The translations under genes and the position numbers were made by a program. The notes under the pieces were generated by a model. It was not told the origin of the DNA and made no database searches. It was given only the letters and a program-made list of their open reading frames with translations. Source: Ardenticatenaceae bacterium (lineage in GTDB: Bacteria; Chloroflexota; Anaerolineae; Promineifilales; Promineifilaceae). Taken from it: a stretch of 64,000 bases of DNA. The stretch covers positions 248,001 to 312,000 of the forward strand of contig JACKBU010000001.1 of the NCBI GenBank assembly GCA_020634395.1. The letters are read 5' to 3'. The first letter of the stretch is position 1; each line of letters opens with the position of its first letter. Positions 50,289 through 58,681 of this stretch are shown here, piece after piece.

Positions 50289-50591
50289 ATGGCTACCAAA
50301 CTTTTAATGCGCTGGAACATTCGCCCAGAGACAGAATCGGAATATTATGAGTTTCTGGTTCATGAATTTATGCCAGGTATGAACAAACTGGGCATTACGG
50401 ATATTCAGGTATGGTATACGACCTATGGTGACTGCGAGCAAAAGCTGGCCAGCGGTGTCACGCCATCCATGGATAAGATGAATGCCGCGCTGCGCAGTTC
50501 ATCTTGGGACAAGCTGCGGGAGAAGCTGCAAACCTACGTTACAGACTTTGACTTGAAGATTATTTCGGGTACTCGGGGATTTCAGATTTAA
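50289..50591 (+). CDS. Hypothetical protein, small alpha/beta fold
   Basis: A 100-residue protein (KLLMRWNIRPETESEYYEFL, GITDIQVWYTTYGD, SSSWDKLREKLQTYVTDFDLKI). The layout suggests a dimeric ferredoxin-like barrel, but I do not recognise the family. AGGATG overlaps the likely ribosome site of the ATG at 50289; an ATG at 50283 is an alternative. A terminator follows. Confidence 0.75.
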   Translation: MATKLLMRWNIRPETESEYYEFLVHEFMPGMNKLGITDIQVWYTTYGDCEQKLASGVTPSMDKMNAALRSSSWDKLREKLQTYVTDFDLKIISGTRGFQI

Positions 50592-50614
50592 TCTGGCCCG
50601 GATGCTTTGGAATG

Positions 50615-50652
50615 AAAAAGCCTGCCCATGACATGATGCGGCAGGCTTTTTT
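50615..50652. terminator. Bidirectional terminator between two convergent genes
   Basis: Stem GCCTGCC/GGCAGGC (50620-50626 with 50640-50646) flanked by five A and six T; serves both the hypothetical gene (+) and fmdB (-). Confidence 0.92.
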
Positions 50653-50672
50653 GGTTATGGAGGAGGGAGAGG

Positions 50673-51002
50673 TTATACGGCCGTGCTCGTGGCCTTCTCC
50701 GATTTCTTTTCTGTCTTGCTGGTAGTTTCGCTGGTCTTATTATCTGTAGCCGTGGCGCTGCTCTCCGCTTCGCCGCCCTTTTCGCTTTTCTCCGACTTGC
50801 CAGATGGCAAGGTGGCGCTCTGACCGGAGCGGTTATCGGTGACGTAAAAACCTTTTCCCTTAAAAACCACGCCGACCGAATTGACAACTCGTCGCACTTC
50901 GCCCTGGCAAACAGGGCATTCCGTGAGCGGATCATCCGTCATGCGCTGGCGCACCTCAAACTCATGGTCACATTCTTTGCAACGATACGTATATATTGGC
51001 AT
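50673..51002 (-). CDS. FmdB-family zinc ribbon protein
   Basis: A 109-residue protein. The N-terminal zinc ribbon MPIYTYRCKECDHEFEV with CPVCQGEVRRV gives two C-x2-C knuckles, and GVVFKGKGFYVTD follows as in FmdB. The last 45 residues are a low-complexity Ser/Lys/Glu/Thr tail. Function in most bacteria is unknown; possible regulatory or nucleic-acid role. Confidence 0.92.
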   Translation of the reverse strand: MPIYTYRCKECDHEFEVRQRMTDDPLTECPVCQGEVRRVVNSVGVVFKGKGFYVTDNRSGQSATLPSGKSEKSEKGGEAESSATATDNKTSETTSKTEKKSEKATSTAV

Positions 51003-51069
51003 TGGACAACCTAAACAGTTGAATTAGATTCACTCAAACGAAAATTTATTGTAACGGGCAGCCTATGTT

Positions 51070-51098
51070 TTGACAACCCGACATCGCTGCATTATGCT
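51070..51098 (+). promoter_or_regulatory. Sigma-70-type promoter of the PH-domain gene
   Basis: TTGACA (51070-51075), 17-nt spacer, TATGCT (51093-51098). A small GCCC/GGGC hairpin lies in the leader near 51131-51146. Confidence 0.7.
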
Positions 51099-51182
51099 AT
51101 CAATGTTTTGTAAGTTTTAGATAAACAAACGCCCGTTTTTGGGCATTCGTTAAGCTAAGTTCAGCCAAAAGGAAGGCGACAC

Positions 51183-51737
51183 ATGAGCGTTCAGGAAACA
51201 CTTGGGAAAATTCAGTCTCAGATTTGGCAAGCGATTGAAAAGTCAGACATCGACGTCAGCGGCATGAGTAAAGACTCTTTATCCGCGCTGGTAGATCTGG
51301 CCTCTGAAGCGGCCTTGGTAGCGATCGATGACGAGATGGGCAATGAATTAGACGACGAAAAGAAGGTGGTGGGCACGGCCGTTTCGCAAGACATCCTCGA
51401 CGATAACAAAGAAGACATCCTGTGGGAAGGGCGCCCGTTTCTCTCCCTCTCTCTACAGTACACCATTACCGACGAGCGCATCCGCATCACTTCCGGTGTT
51501 TTAGGCAAAGCCCGTGAAAACATCGAGCTGGTACGCATTCAAGACCTCGACTACAAACAAACCATGACCGAACGCATGATCAACATCGGCGATATTTCCG
51601 TGCTCAGTCACGACCGCAGCGACCCCCGCGTCGTGCTTAAGAACGTGAAGGATCCCGAAGGCGTCTATGAGATTTTACGCCGCGCCGTGCTGAACGCGCG
51701 CAAGAAGCATGGATTTACGTATCGCGAAGAAATGTAA
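51183..51737 (+). CDS. PH (DUF304) domain protein
   Basis: A 184-residue soluble protein. The C-terminal part is a bacterial PH domain: EDILWEGRPFLSLSLQYTITDERIRITSG, ENIELVRIQDLDYKQTMTERMINIGDISVLSHD, VVLKNVKDPEGVYEILR. The N-terminal 80 residues are helical and acidic. No TM segment, unlike YdbS/YdbT. Function is unknown. AAGGAAGG precedes the ATG. Confidence 0.88.
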   Translation: MSVQETLGKIQSQIWQAIEKSDIDVSGMSKDSLSALVDLASEAALVAIDDEMGNELDDEKKVVGTAVSQDILDDNKEDILWEGRPFLSLSLQYTITDERIRITSGVLGKARENIELVRIQDLDYKQTMTERMINIGDISVLSHDRSDPRVVLKNVKDPEGVYEILRRAVLNARKKHGFTYREEM

Positions 51738-51739
51738 TC

Positions 51740-51803
51740 AGGTGCGGTGATGTTTAAGTGTTCAGGTTTTCAGGCGGCCCTGAATACCTGAACACTTGAA
51801 CGC
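51740..51803. repeat. Solo GTTTAAGTGTTCAGG inverted repeat
   Basis: The arms GTTTAAGTGTTCAGG and CCTGAACACTTGAAC pair almost perfectly around a short GGCC-containing centre. Same word family as the arms around the four-helix-bundle gene at 36976, but without a gene inside. It fills the convergent gap between the PH gene and the kinase gene. Confidence 0.88.
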
Positions 51804-53075
51804 CTAAGCACCAGTGTAGCCGGGCAGCGCAAAGCCCACCAAGGCGCCGCCGCCCGGAATGTTTTCAGCCCAGATACGGCCGTTATGCGCCGCCACAATC
51901 CCCTGAGCAATCGCCAGTCCCAGGCCGGCGCCGCCCGCCGCCCGCGTGCGCGCCTGCTCTCCCCGGTAAAACTGCTCAAAAATGCGCGGCAAATCCGCCT
52001 CACTAAAGCCAGGACCGCTGTCCTGCACGGTTACGACCGCGCCTTCAGTCGTACGCACGGCCGTTACCCGTATCTCGCCCCCATCCGGCGTGTAACGCAG
52101 CGCATTGCTCAACAAATTCGCCAGAACCCGGTTGATCTTGGCCGCGTTTAAGCGCACGGGGTCCACGTCGTCGGCTACCTGGCCGGCCAGGCGCACCTGC
52201 CGCTGCGCGGCGATCGGTTGAAACACTTCCAACGTATCGGAGATCAGGTCGCGCAGCGAGTACGAAGCCAGTTCCATCTCCAAACCACCCGCCTCTAACT
52301 GCGCCAGCTCAAACAAATCATCAATCAGCCCATTCAGGGCGATGATGTCGGCCCGGATGGTGCGGTAATAGCGCTGCACCGTCTCCGTATCCTCCACCAC
52401 GCCGTCGTGCAGCGCTTCAATCATCGCCCGGATGCTGGTAAGCGGCGTGCGCAAATCGTGGGAGGTCCAGGCGATGAGGTCGCGGCGCAGCTTTTCCAGC
52501 TCCTCGCGTTCGCGGGCAGCCTGCTGCAGCTGCGCGGCCATCTCGTTGAAAGTGGCTGCCACCTGGGCCACCTCATCGTGGCCGTGCACCACAGCGCGCG
52601 TATCCAGATAACCCGCAGCGAGCTGCTGCGCCGAATCGGCCAGTTCCCGCAGGCCGGTATTAAGATTGGCTGCCACAAAAACGCCAAACGAAGTCGCCAC
52701 AATGGCCGCAAACAGCAGCAGCACGCCGCTCAAAATCAGGTCGTGCTGGCTGGCAAACATGCGCTCAGACATGATCCAGACGTTGAATAACGTCACCACG
52801 CCCGCCCAGCCATACGTCAAAACCAGCGTCAGGCTAAAGGATGGAGAGCGGCGGGCGGCATAACGAAACAAGACGTAGCCCACGCCCAACGAAACCAGCG
52901 ACGTGATCGTCAGGGTCATGACCAGTTCGGCCAGGTCGGCCAGGGGGGCCTGCATGAGCACCTGCATCAGCAGGACGGCAACCAGCAGGGCCAGGGCCGC
53001 GCCCAGCAGCAAGATGCGCCAGGAGGCTCGCGAGAACCAGGTAACGGGTTTGTTTTGTCCGATGGTGTTTAGCAT
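51804..53075 (-). CDS. Membrane sensor histidine kinase with HAMP domain
   Basis: A 423-residue kinase: four predicted TM helices in the first 160 residues, HAMP (GLRELADSAQQLAAGYLDTRA), HisKA with ASTSHDLRTPLTSI-type motif (read as WTSHDLRTPLTSIRAM), N box NLLSNALRYTPDGG, DSGPGFSEADLPRIF, GGAGLGLAIAQGI. It pairs with the OmpR-type regulator 7 nt upstream. The signal is unknown. Confidence 0.94.
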   Translation of the reverse strand: MLNTIGQNKPVTWFSRASWRILLLGAALALLVAVLLMQVLMQAPLADLAELVMTLTITSLVSLGVGYVLFRYAARRSPSFSLTLVLTYGWAGVVTLFNVWIMSERMFASQHDLILSGVLLLFAAIVATSFGVFVAANLNTGLRELADSAQQLAAGYLDTRAVVHGHDEVAQVAATFNEMAAQLQQAAREREELEKLRRDLIAWTSHDLRTPLTSIRAMIEALHDGVVEDTETVQRYYRTIRADIIALNGLIDDLFELAQLEAGGLEMELASYSLRDLISDTLEVFQPIAAQRQVRLAGQVADDVDPVRLNAAKINRVLANLLSNALRYTPDGGEIRVTAVRTTEGAVVTVQDSGPGFSEADLPRIFEQFYRGEQARTRAAGGAGLGLAIAQGIVAAHNGRIWAENIPGGGALVGFALPGYTGA

Positions 53076-53082
53076 AGTTGTT

Positions 53083-53814
53083 TTATCCGGGGTCAAACTT
53101 ATAACCCACACCCCAGACTGTCAGCAGCCAGGCGGGATTGCTCGGGTCGGCTTCTATTTTTTCGCGCAGGCGGCGGATGTGGACGGTGACGGTGCTGGGA
53201 TCGACGTATTCGGAGAAGCCCCACACTTTTTCCAACAGTTGGTCGCGCTTGAAGACCTGGCGTGGATTGGAGGCCATGAACCAGAGCAGGTTAAATTCGG
53301 TGGCTGTCAGGTCAACGTTTTGGCCCCGTACGGTGACCAGCCGGGTATTGGGGTCGATGGTCAGGTCGCTGAAGTTCAACGGCCGTTGCCCGCTCCCGCC
53401 CCCACTGCCCATCACCCCCGCCGACCGGCGCAGCACGGCCTTCACCCGCGATACCAGTTCTGCCGGGGAGAAGGGCTTGGTGACGTAATCGTCGGCGCCC
53501 AGTTCCAGGCCGTAGATGCGGTCGGTTTCCTGCTGGCGGGCCGTGAGCATGATGACCGGGACGTTGGGAACGGCCGTGTCCCCGCGCAGCGCCCGCAAAA
53601 TCGAAAGGCCATCCACCTCCGGCAGCATCAAATCCAACACCACCAGCGCCGGCAGCTGCTCGCGCACGGCCGTCAACGCCTGACGGCCGTCACGCGCTAC
53701 CCGAACGCGAAACCCCTCCCGCTTTAAATACAGGCTCACCACTTCCACCACGGAAGCCTCATCATCCACCACCAAAATATCGCCCAAATCTGTAACGTTG
53801 TTCGTAAAGTCCAT
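53083..53814 (-). CDS. OmpR/PhoB-type response regulator
   Basis: A 243-residue regulator. Receiver with acidic pair DILVVDDEASV, phosphoacceptor in LVVLDLMLPEVDG, Thr/Lys in MLTARQQE and GADDYVTKPFSPAELVSRV; winged-helix output with LTATEFNLLWFMASNPRQVF and VDPSTVTVHIRRLREKIE. First gene of the pair with the kinase at 51804-53075. Probably autoregulates and controls nearby envelope genes, but no operator is recognised. Confidence 0.96.
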   Translation of the reverse strand: MDFTNNVTDLGDILVVDDEASVVEVVSLYLKREGFRVRVARDGRQALTAVREQLPALVVLDLMLPEVDGLSILRALRGDTAVPNVPVIMLTARQQETDRIYGLELGADDYVTKPFSPAELVSRVKAVLRRSAGVMGSGGGSGQRPLNFSDLTIDPNTRLVTVRGQNVDLTATEFNLLWFMASNPRQVFKRDQLLEKVWGFSEYVDPSTVTVHIRRLREKIEADPSNPAWLLTVWGVGYKFDPG

Positions 53815-53867
53815 CTACAACTCCTTATAGCCCCAATACCTTACAGACGTCTTACAGAGCAGTGAGA

Positions 53868-53941
53868 AAGCTGTAAGCTGTTAGCTGTTAGCTTACAGCT
53901 TATAGCTTATAGCTTACAGCTCACCCCTTACAGCTCACCCC
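53868..53941. repeat. GCTGTAAGCTGTTAGC / GCTTACAGCTTATAGC word repeat
   Basis: Inverted and direct repeats of AGCTTACAGC-like words fill the gap between plsC and the response regulator gene. Related words occur at 28512 and 54651. Confidence 0.85.
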
Positions 53942-54640
53942 TTACAGCTCCTCACAAACAGGCCAGGGATCTTCGCCGGCCAGCAGGGCCGCCAGCGCCG
54001 GGCTGTCGGCGTAGTAGCCGTGATAGGATGCCGGCAGCAGCGCGGCGATGTGGACCATGATGTAGTGGGTATAAGCCGGTAAATCCTTGGCGCGCACCCG
54101 TTCGTCGGCGGCGGGCAGGGTAAACGGCCGTCCAATGTGCACCTCCAGCGTTGTCGGCCGCAGATGTTTGAAATTGTGGAACAGCTTATCGCAGTGGACC
54201 AGCCCCACCGGCACAATGGGCACGTTGGCCCGATGGGCCAGAAAGGCCGCGCCGTCCTTGGCGGCCATCAACTCGCCGGAGTAGCTGCGTGTGCCCTCCG
54301 GGGCCAGGCCAAACACCGTGCCGTCGGCAATGGCGGCCATCGCCTCGCGCAGCGACTGCCGGTCGGCCTCGCCGCGGCTGATGTAGATGGCCCCCAACCA
54401 GGCCATAATCGGCCCAAAAACGGGGTGATAGCGCCACTTTTCCACGGCAAAGAAGCGCCACTGCTGCAGCGGAAAGGTGATGAGCAGCACCGGCGTATCG
54501 ACGACGCTGGTGTGATTGAGCACGACGATGTACGGCCGTTCGGCCGGGATATGTTCGCGCCCGATTACTTTGATGCGTGCCAGCAAAATAGTCCGCACCA
54601 CGTGCATGGCCAGGCGAATAAGGCGATAACGAAAAAGCAT
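53942..54640 (-). CDS. 1-acyl-sn-glycerol-3-phosphate acyltransferase (PlsC family)
   Basis: A 232-residue membrane-associated acyltransferase. Motif I is NHTSVVDTPVLL (H-x4-D), motif II VEKWRYHPVFG, motif III APEGTRSYSGE and motif IV NVPIVPVGLVHCD. It converts lysophosphatidate to phosphatidate in phospholipid synthesis. AGGAG precedes the ATG. Palindromic repeats bound the gene on both sides. Confidence 0.93.
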   Translation of the reverse strand: MLFRYRLIRLAMHVVRTILLARIKVIGREHIPAERPYIVVLNHTSVVDTPVLLITFPLQQWRFFAVEKWRYHPVFGPIMAWLGAIYISRGEADRQSLREAMAAIADGTVFGLAPEGTRSYSGELMAAKDGAAFLAHRANVPIVPVGLVHCDKLFHNFKHLRPTTLEVHIGRPFTLPAADERVRAKDLPAYTHYIMVHIAALLPASYHGYYADSPALAALLAGEDPWPVCEEL

Positions 54641-54650
54641 AAATCTCCTA

Positions 54651-54697
54651 GAAGCTGTAAGCTGTGAGCTATAAGCTAAGAGCCAACCGCTTACAGC
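54651..54697. repeat. AGCTGTAAGCTGTGAGCTATAAGC repeat in shortened form
   Basis: AGAAGCTGTAAGCTGTGAGC and CGCTTACAGCTCT form an imperfect inverted repeat between plsC and the LysM lipoprotein gene. Same family as 53868-53941. Confidence 0.8.
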
Positions 54698-54698
54698 T

Positions 54699-55673
54699 CT
54701 ACTTCTGTCCGAAAGCGATGACTTGTACGGTGACGGCCGTTCCGCCCGGCGGCGCCGCTGCCACTGTAAACGGCCGTGTCTCCCCCGGCGGCAGCGGCTC
54801 CGGCAGCGTCAGCTTTTGGAAGCCGGCCAGATTGCCCTGCGCGTCGTAAAGGCTGGCGACCAGGATGACGGCGGCCGCCGCGTCGCCTACGTTTTGCACC
54901 TGCCCGCTGATCAGCGCCCGGTCGCCCTCGGTGGTTACGGCCGTTTCGCTCACGGCCAGATCCAGGTAGCGCGAGCCTAAATCGACGACCGTGTCGCCCC
55001 CGGCCACCGTCACCGACGGCGCGCCTATCTCGGCCGGGGCATCGGCCAGCAGCACGCCAAACGGCGCGCGCCCGCCCGGCGGGATAACGGCCGCGCCGGC
55101 CCAGGCGGCGGCCGTGGCCGGGGGACCGCCGGCCGCGTCGGGTAGTTCCAGCGCCACGGTCACGTTGTCCACCGGGGCGCTGCCCTCATTCACCACTTCG
55201 CCCAGCAGCCACACCGCGCCTACCGGCGTGCGGTAGGTCTGCACCTGGCTGACGCGCACCTGGATGGGCACGGCCGTGCCGATCAGCCCAGAATAGTCTA
55301 CCTGGGCCGGCGGCGGCAAAATCAACGCCTGCCCAATTTGCAGCAGCTGTGGCTGCACGCCGGGATTGAGCGCCTCGATTTCCTCCACGGTGGTATCACG
55401 CGCGATGGCGATGCCCAGCAGGGTGTCGCCCTCGGCCACCTGGTAGACGATGGGCGTGGGCGAGGGCGTGGCGGTGGGCGACGGCCGCGGCGTGGGTGTC
55501 GTTTGCTGCACCACGGCCGTTGGCGGCGCCTGGGTGACCAGGGCCACGCCGATGGGGGGAATGGCTGTAGCTGTGGGGGAGGAAACGGCCGTCTCCTCCG
55601 CCGGCGGTCCCGCCTGGCACTGCGCCAGGAAAACCAGGACAGCAATGAGACAGCCCATCATTTTTCTGTTCAT
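54699..55673 (-). CDS. LysM-domain lipoprotein
   Basis: A 324-residue protein with lipobox LAQC, a Thr/Pro/Ser-rich linker (about 30-85), a LysM domain (VYQVAEGDTLLGIAIARDTT ... LNPGVQPQLLQIGQALILPP) and two strand-rich repeats with FxLYD-like features (VWLLGEVVNEGSAPVDNVTV, ALISGQVQNVGDAAAAVILV). LysM binds peptidoglycan or chitin-like glycans, so the protein probably sits in the wall. The start at 55673 gives a normal signal peptide; the extension to 55739 is not supported. Confidence 0.9.
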   Translation of the reverse strand: MNRKMMGCLIAVLVFLAQCQAGPPAEETAVSSPTATAIPPIGVALVTQAPPTAVVQQTTPTPRPSPTATPSPTPIVYQVAEGDTLLGIAIARDTTVEEIEALNPGVQPQLLQIGQALILPPPAQVDYSGLIGTAVPIQVRVSQVQTYRTPVGAVWLLGEVVNEGSAPVDNVTVALELPDAAGGPPATAAAWAGAAVIPPGGRAPFGVLLADAPAEIGAPSVTVAGGDTVVDLGSRYLDLAVSETAVTTEGDRALISGQVQNVGDAAAAVILVASLYDAQGNLAGFQKLTLPEPLPPGETRPFTVAAAPPGGTAVTVQVIAFGQK

Positions 55674-55761
55674 AGACGCCGGGTGAGTATAACGAATTTT
55701 AGACAGAGCGCGAAAACCTCGGAATCGCCCCACCTTCATATCTGGCCCGGGTTCTGCAAAA

Positions 55762-56158
55762 GATCAGGCTGATCTCTGAGGAAGATCAACCTGGGTTTTG
55801 CGAGAGATCAGGTTGATCTGTGAGGAAGATCAACCGGGGTTGTGTGAGAGATCAGGTTGATCTGTGAGGGAGATCAACCGGGGTTGTGTGAGAGATCAGG
55901 TTGATCTGTGAGGAAGATCAAGCTGGGTTTTGCGAAAGATCAAGCTGGGTTTTACGAAAGATCAAGCTGGGTTTTGCGAAAGATCAAGCTGGGTTTTACG
56001 AAAGATCAAGCTGGGTTTTGCGAAAGATCAAGCTGGGTTTTGCGAAAGATCAAGCTGGGTTTTACGAAAGATCAAGCTGGGTTTTGCGAAAGATCAAGCT
56101 GGGTTTTACGAAAGATCAAGCTGGGTTTTGCAAAAGATCAAGCTGGGTTTTGTGATTG
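55762..56158. repeat. Tandem array of eighteen 22-bp GATC-containing units
   Basis: Units of the form GATCAAGCTGGGTTTTGCGA+AA repeat 11 times at the right; to the left four copies of GATCAGGTTGATCTGTGAGG alternate with GATCAACC-type units. Every unit begins with GATC. The period is 22, not a multiple of 3, so all three plus frames stay open. The array lies in the divergent gap between the LysM gene and the kinase gene. No spacers, so it is not a CRISPR. Confidence 0.97.
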
Positions 56159-56208
56159 CCCTGGCTGCCTTGTCTGGCAGCGCCGGACGTAATACACTCT
56201 GGCACATC

Positions 56209-58584
56209 ATGAAGCTGCGTCTACCCTCGCGCTTTTACGAGCGCCCTCGCTTTCATAAGCGCTTTCTCCGGCTGCTGCGCCTGGGCGAGTGGATCGTGCT
56301 GTTCCTGGCCCTGCTGGGCGCAATCTGGGCCGCGACGCAAAGCCAGGAGGCCCCGCAGCTCATCCTCCTCAGCCTGCTGATGGTCATCACGCTCAACTTC
56401 AGCCTGCCGCCGGAGCGCGGCGCGGCGGGGCTGGCCCCGGTGGTGGTGATGAGCAGTCTGTTGATGATGGGGTTGGAAACGGCCGTTATCCTCCTCCTCA
56501 TCAGCATTGTCCTGGCCGAGATCGCCCGCCCCCTGTGGAACCCGCTGTGGGAATACGTGGACGTGGCCCGGCCGTCCTGGCCGCAGCGCTGGGGCATGGG
56601 CCTGGTGCACCTGCTCAGCCTCATCGCCGCCGGACTGGCCTTCCAACAAATGGGCGGCGCAGCCCCGCTGACCGTCGAGTTTGTGGAGACCCTGAACCTG
56701 AATCTGCTGACGCTGCTGGCTCTGGTGTATGGCTCGGTCTATTTTGTGTTGATGGGGCTGTTCTGGCTGTTGTGGCAACGGCCGTTCCGCCGCTTCCTGC
56801 GCGACAACGCTCTGCCGGTTATCACCTTTGGCTTTCTGGCCCAGCCGTTTGCCTGGCTGGGCAGCATCACCTTCGTGCGCGACGGCCTGCCCACCTTTGT
56901 GATCTTCGCCCTGGGCGTTTGCGTTTTTAGCGTGGTTGTCTGGCTTTCCTGGCAGCGGCGCTACATCATGGAGCGGCGGCTGGTTCAGTTTGCCGCCCTC
57001 AACCAGACCGGCGCGTCGCTGCGCGAGACGCTGGATCTGCCCACCGTGCTGGACCGCACTCACGCCCTCGTCGCCGAACTGGTGCCGGTGGATCGGTTTA
57101 CCATTGCCCTGCGCGATGAGACCGGCGGCTGGCAGCGGCCGTTCACCACCGAGCCATCCCCCGCACCGGCCAGCTACGAACCAGATGATTTCACGCGGTG
57201 GGTAGCGGAAAACGGCCGTGTCCTCGACCTCGACCAGCGCAACATGCACTTCGCCACCCGTCACCAGCTTGTGCCGCCGCAGCCCGCGCCTGCCGCCTGG
57301 CTGGGCATCCCCCTCACCTCCGCCAGCCAGACGAACGGCGTGATGATCTTGCAGCGCCAGCCGCCCAACCCGCCCTTCAACCAGTGGCACCGCGAACTGC
57401 TGCTCACCATCGCCGGGCAGGCCAGCGCCGCCATCCAAAACGCCCGCCTCTACAGCGAAACCCTGCGCCTCTACAACCTCACCGACGAAGCCCTGGCCCA
57501 GCGCGTCAAGCAGCTGCAAGCCCTGCTCGATTCCATCCAGGAAGGCGTGTTGATGCTCGACAAATTCGGCGCGGTCGGCCTGCTCAATCCCATCGCCGCA
57601 GCCTTGCTGGGGCAGCCGGCCACGGCGCTCTACCGCCAACCATTGGCTGTACCCCACGCCGCCGCCCCGCTTGGCTTCACCGTCGCCGAGCTAAACAGCC
57701 TGCTGCAGCAAATCGAGTCCGGCGACCTGCCGCCGGCCCGCCAGACCACCTTCAACGCCGCCGATCAGCGCGTCTTTGTTCGCCTGGAGGCGCCGGTGCT
57801 GGCCGCCGACGGCCAGGCGCTGGGCTGGCTGATGCTCTTCCGCGACGTGACCGAGGAGCAAAAGCTGGCCGAACGGCGCACCGACCTGACGCGCATGATC
57901 GTCCACGACCTGCGCAATCCGCTCACGACGCTGGTGAGCACCATCAGCCTGTTGGAAACCCAGCCGGAAAACGAGCGCGGCAGCCTGCTGGACACCGCCC
58001 GCCACGGCTGCCTGGATATGCTGGACATGGTGGATTCGCTGATGGACATCAACCGCATGGAGGCGGGCCAGTCGGTGGTGGAGGTGGAGGCGATGCGCCT
58101 GCCGCCGCTGGTGGACCGGGTGGTGCAGCGGGTGGCGCCGCTGGCGCAGCAGCGGGGCATATCATTGTCGTTTGACCCGCCCCCGCCCGATTTGCCGGCC
58201 ATCTGGGCCGATGAGGAACTGGTACGGCGGGTGCTCATCAACCTGCTGGACAATGCCTTGAAGTTTACGCCGGCGGGCGGGCAGGTAAACGGCCGTTTGC
58301 AAACCGAAATCGACCCGGCCAACGCCGCCGAGCCGGGCGTGCGCTGCCTGATCAGCGACACCGGCCCCGGTATTCCGCCGGGCTTTCACGAGCGCGTCTT
58401 CGACCGCTTCACGCGGACGAACCAGGACGGCGCGCCGGTACGCGGGACCGGCCTGGGCCTGACGTTTTGTAAACTGGCGATTGAAGCGCAAAACGGCCGT
58501 ATCTGGGCCGAAGATGCGCCCGGCGGCGGCAGTCAGTTTATCTTCACCCTGCCCGGCATCCCGCACTTTGCCCTGAAGAGTTAG
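56209..58584 (+). CDS. Membrane sensor histidine kinase with GAF and PAS-like domains
   Basis: A 791-residue kinase: about seven TM helices (20-260), a GAF domain (about 275-425, LDRTHALVAELVPVDRFTIAL), a PAS-like domain (LDSIQEGVLMLDKFGAVGLL), HisKA with MIVHDLRNPLTTLVSTI, and HATPase with LLDNALKFTPAGG, DTGPGIPPGFHERVFDRF and GTGLGLTFCKLAIE. An open frame extends upstream through the tandem array to 55930, but it has no ATG and is repeat translation. TACACT lies 10 nt before the ATG with no Shine-Dalgarno. No regulator is adjacent. Confidence 0.9.
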   Translation: MKLRLPSRFYERPRFHKRFLRLLRLGEWIVLFLALLGAIWAATQSQEAPQLILLSLLMVITLNFSLPPERGAAGLAPVVVMSSLLMMGLETAVILLLISIVLAEIARPLWNPLWEYVDVARPSWPQRWGMGLVHLLSLIAAGLAFQQMGGAAPLTVEFVETLNLNLLTLLALVYGSVYFVLMGLFWLLWQRPFRRFLRDNALPVITFGFLAQPFAWLGSITFVRDGLPTFVIFALGVCVFSVVVWLSWQRRYIMERRLVQFAALNQTGASLRETLDLPTVLDRTHALVAELVPVDRFTIALRDETGGWQRPFTTEPSPAPASYEPDDFTRWVAENGRVLDLDQRNMHFATRHQLVPPQPAPAAWLGIPLTSASQTNGVMILQRQPPNPPFNQWHRELLLTIAGQASAAIQNARLYSETLRLYNLTDEALAQRVKQLQALLDSIQEGVLMLDKFGAVGLLNPIAAALLGQPATALYRQPLAVPHAAAPLGFTVAELNSLLQQIESGDLPPARQTTFNAADQRVFVRLEAPVLAADGQALGWLMLFRDVTEEQKLAERRTDLTRMIVHDLRNPLTTLVSTISLLETQPENERGSLLDTARHGCLDMLDMVDSLMDINRMEAGQSVVEVEAMRLPPLVDRVVQRVAPLAQQRGISLSFDPPPPDLPAIWADEELVRRVLINLLDNALKFTPAGGQVNGRLQTEIDPANAAEPGVRCLISDTGPGIPPGFHERVFDRFTRTNQDGAPVRGTGLGLTFCKLAIEAQNGRIWAEDAPGGGSQFIFTLPGIPHFALKS

Positions 58585-58586
58585 GG

Positions 58587-58660
58587 AGATTAGAGATTGG
58601 AGACGGGAGACTTGTTCAATCTCAAATCTCCAGTCTCCAATCTCAAATCTCAAATCTTAA
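58587..58660. repeat. GGAGATTAGAGATTGGAGAC / GTCTCCAATCTC inverted repeat
   Basis: Starts at the kinase stop codon. Arms of repeated GAGATTGGAGAC words and their complement CCAGTCTCCAATCTC. Same family as 26811, 37737 and 40499. Confidence 0.88.
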
Positions 58661-58681
58661 ATTCCACCACGAGGAGAAACC

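Noticed and set aside
55762..56158. CRISPR array
   Set aside because: Units are directly adjacent with no spacers and no cas genes are present.
55901..56208. Open frames across the 22-bp array and an N-terminal extension of the kinase
   Set aside because: All three frames are open because the unit lacks stops; starts would be TTG or GTG in repeats. The kinase begins with the ATG at 56209.
56221..57657. Antisense open frame opposite the second kinase
   Set aside because: Shadow frame; sense strand encodes TM, GAF and PAS domains.
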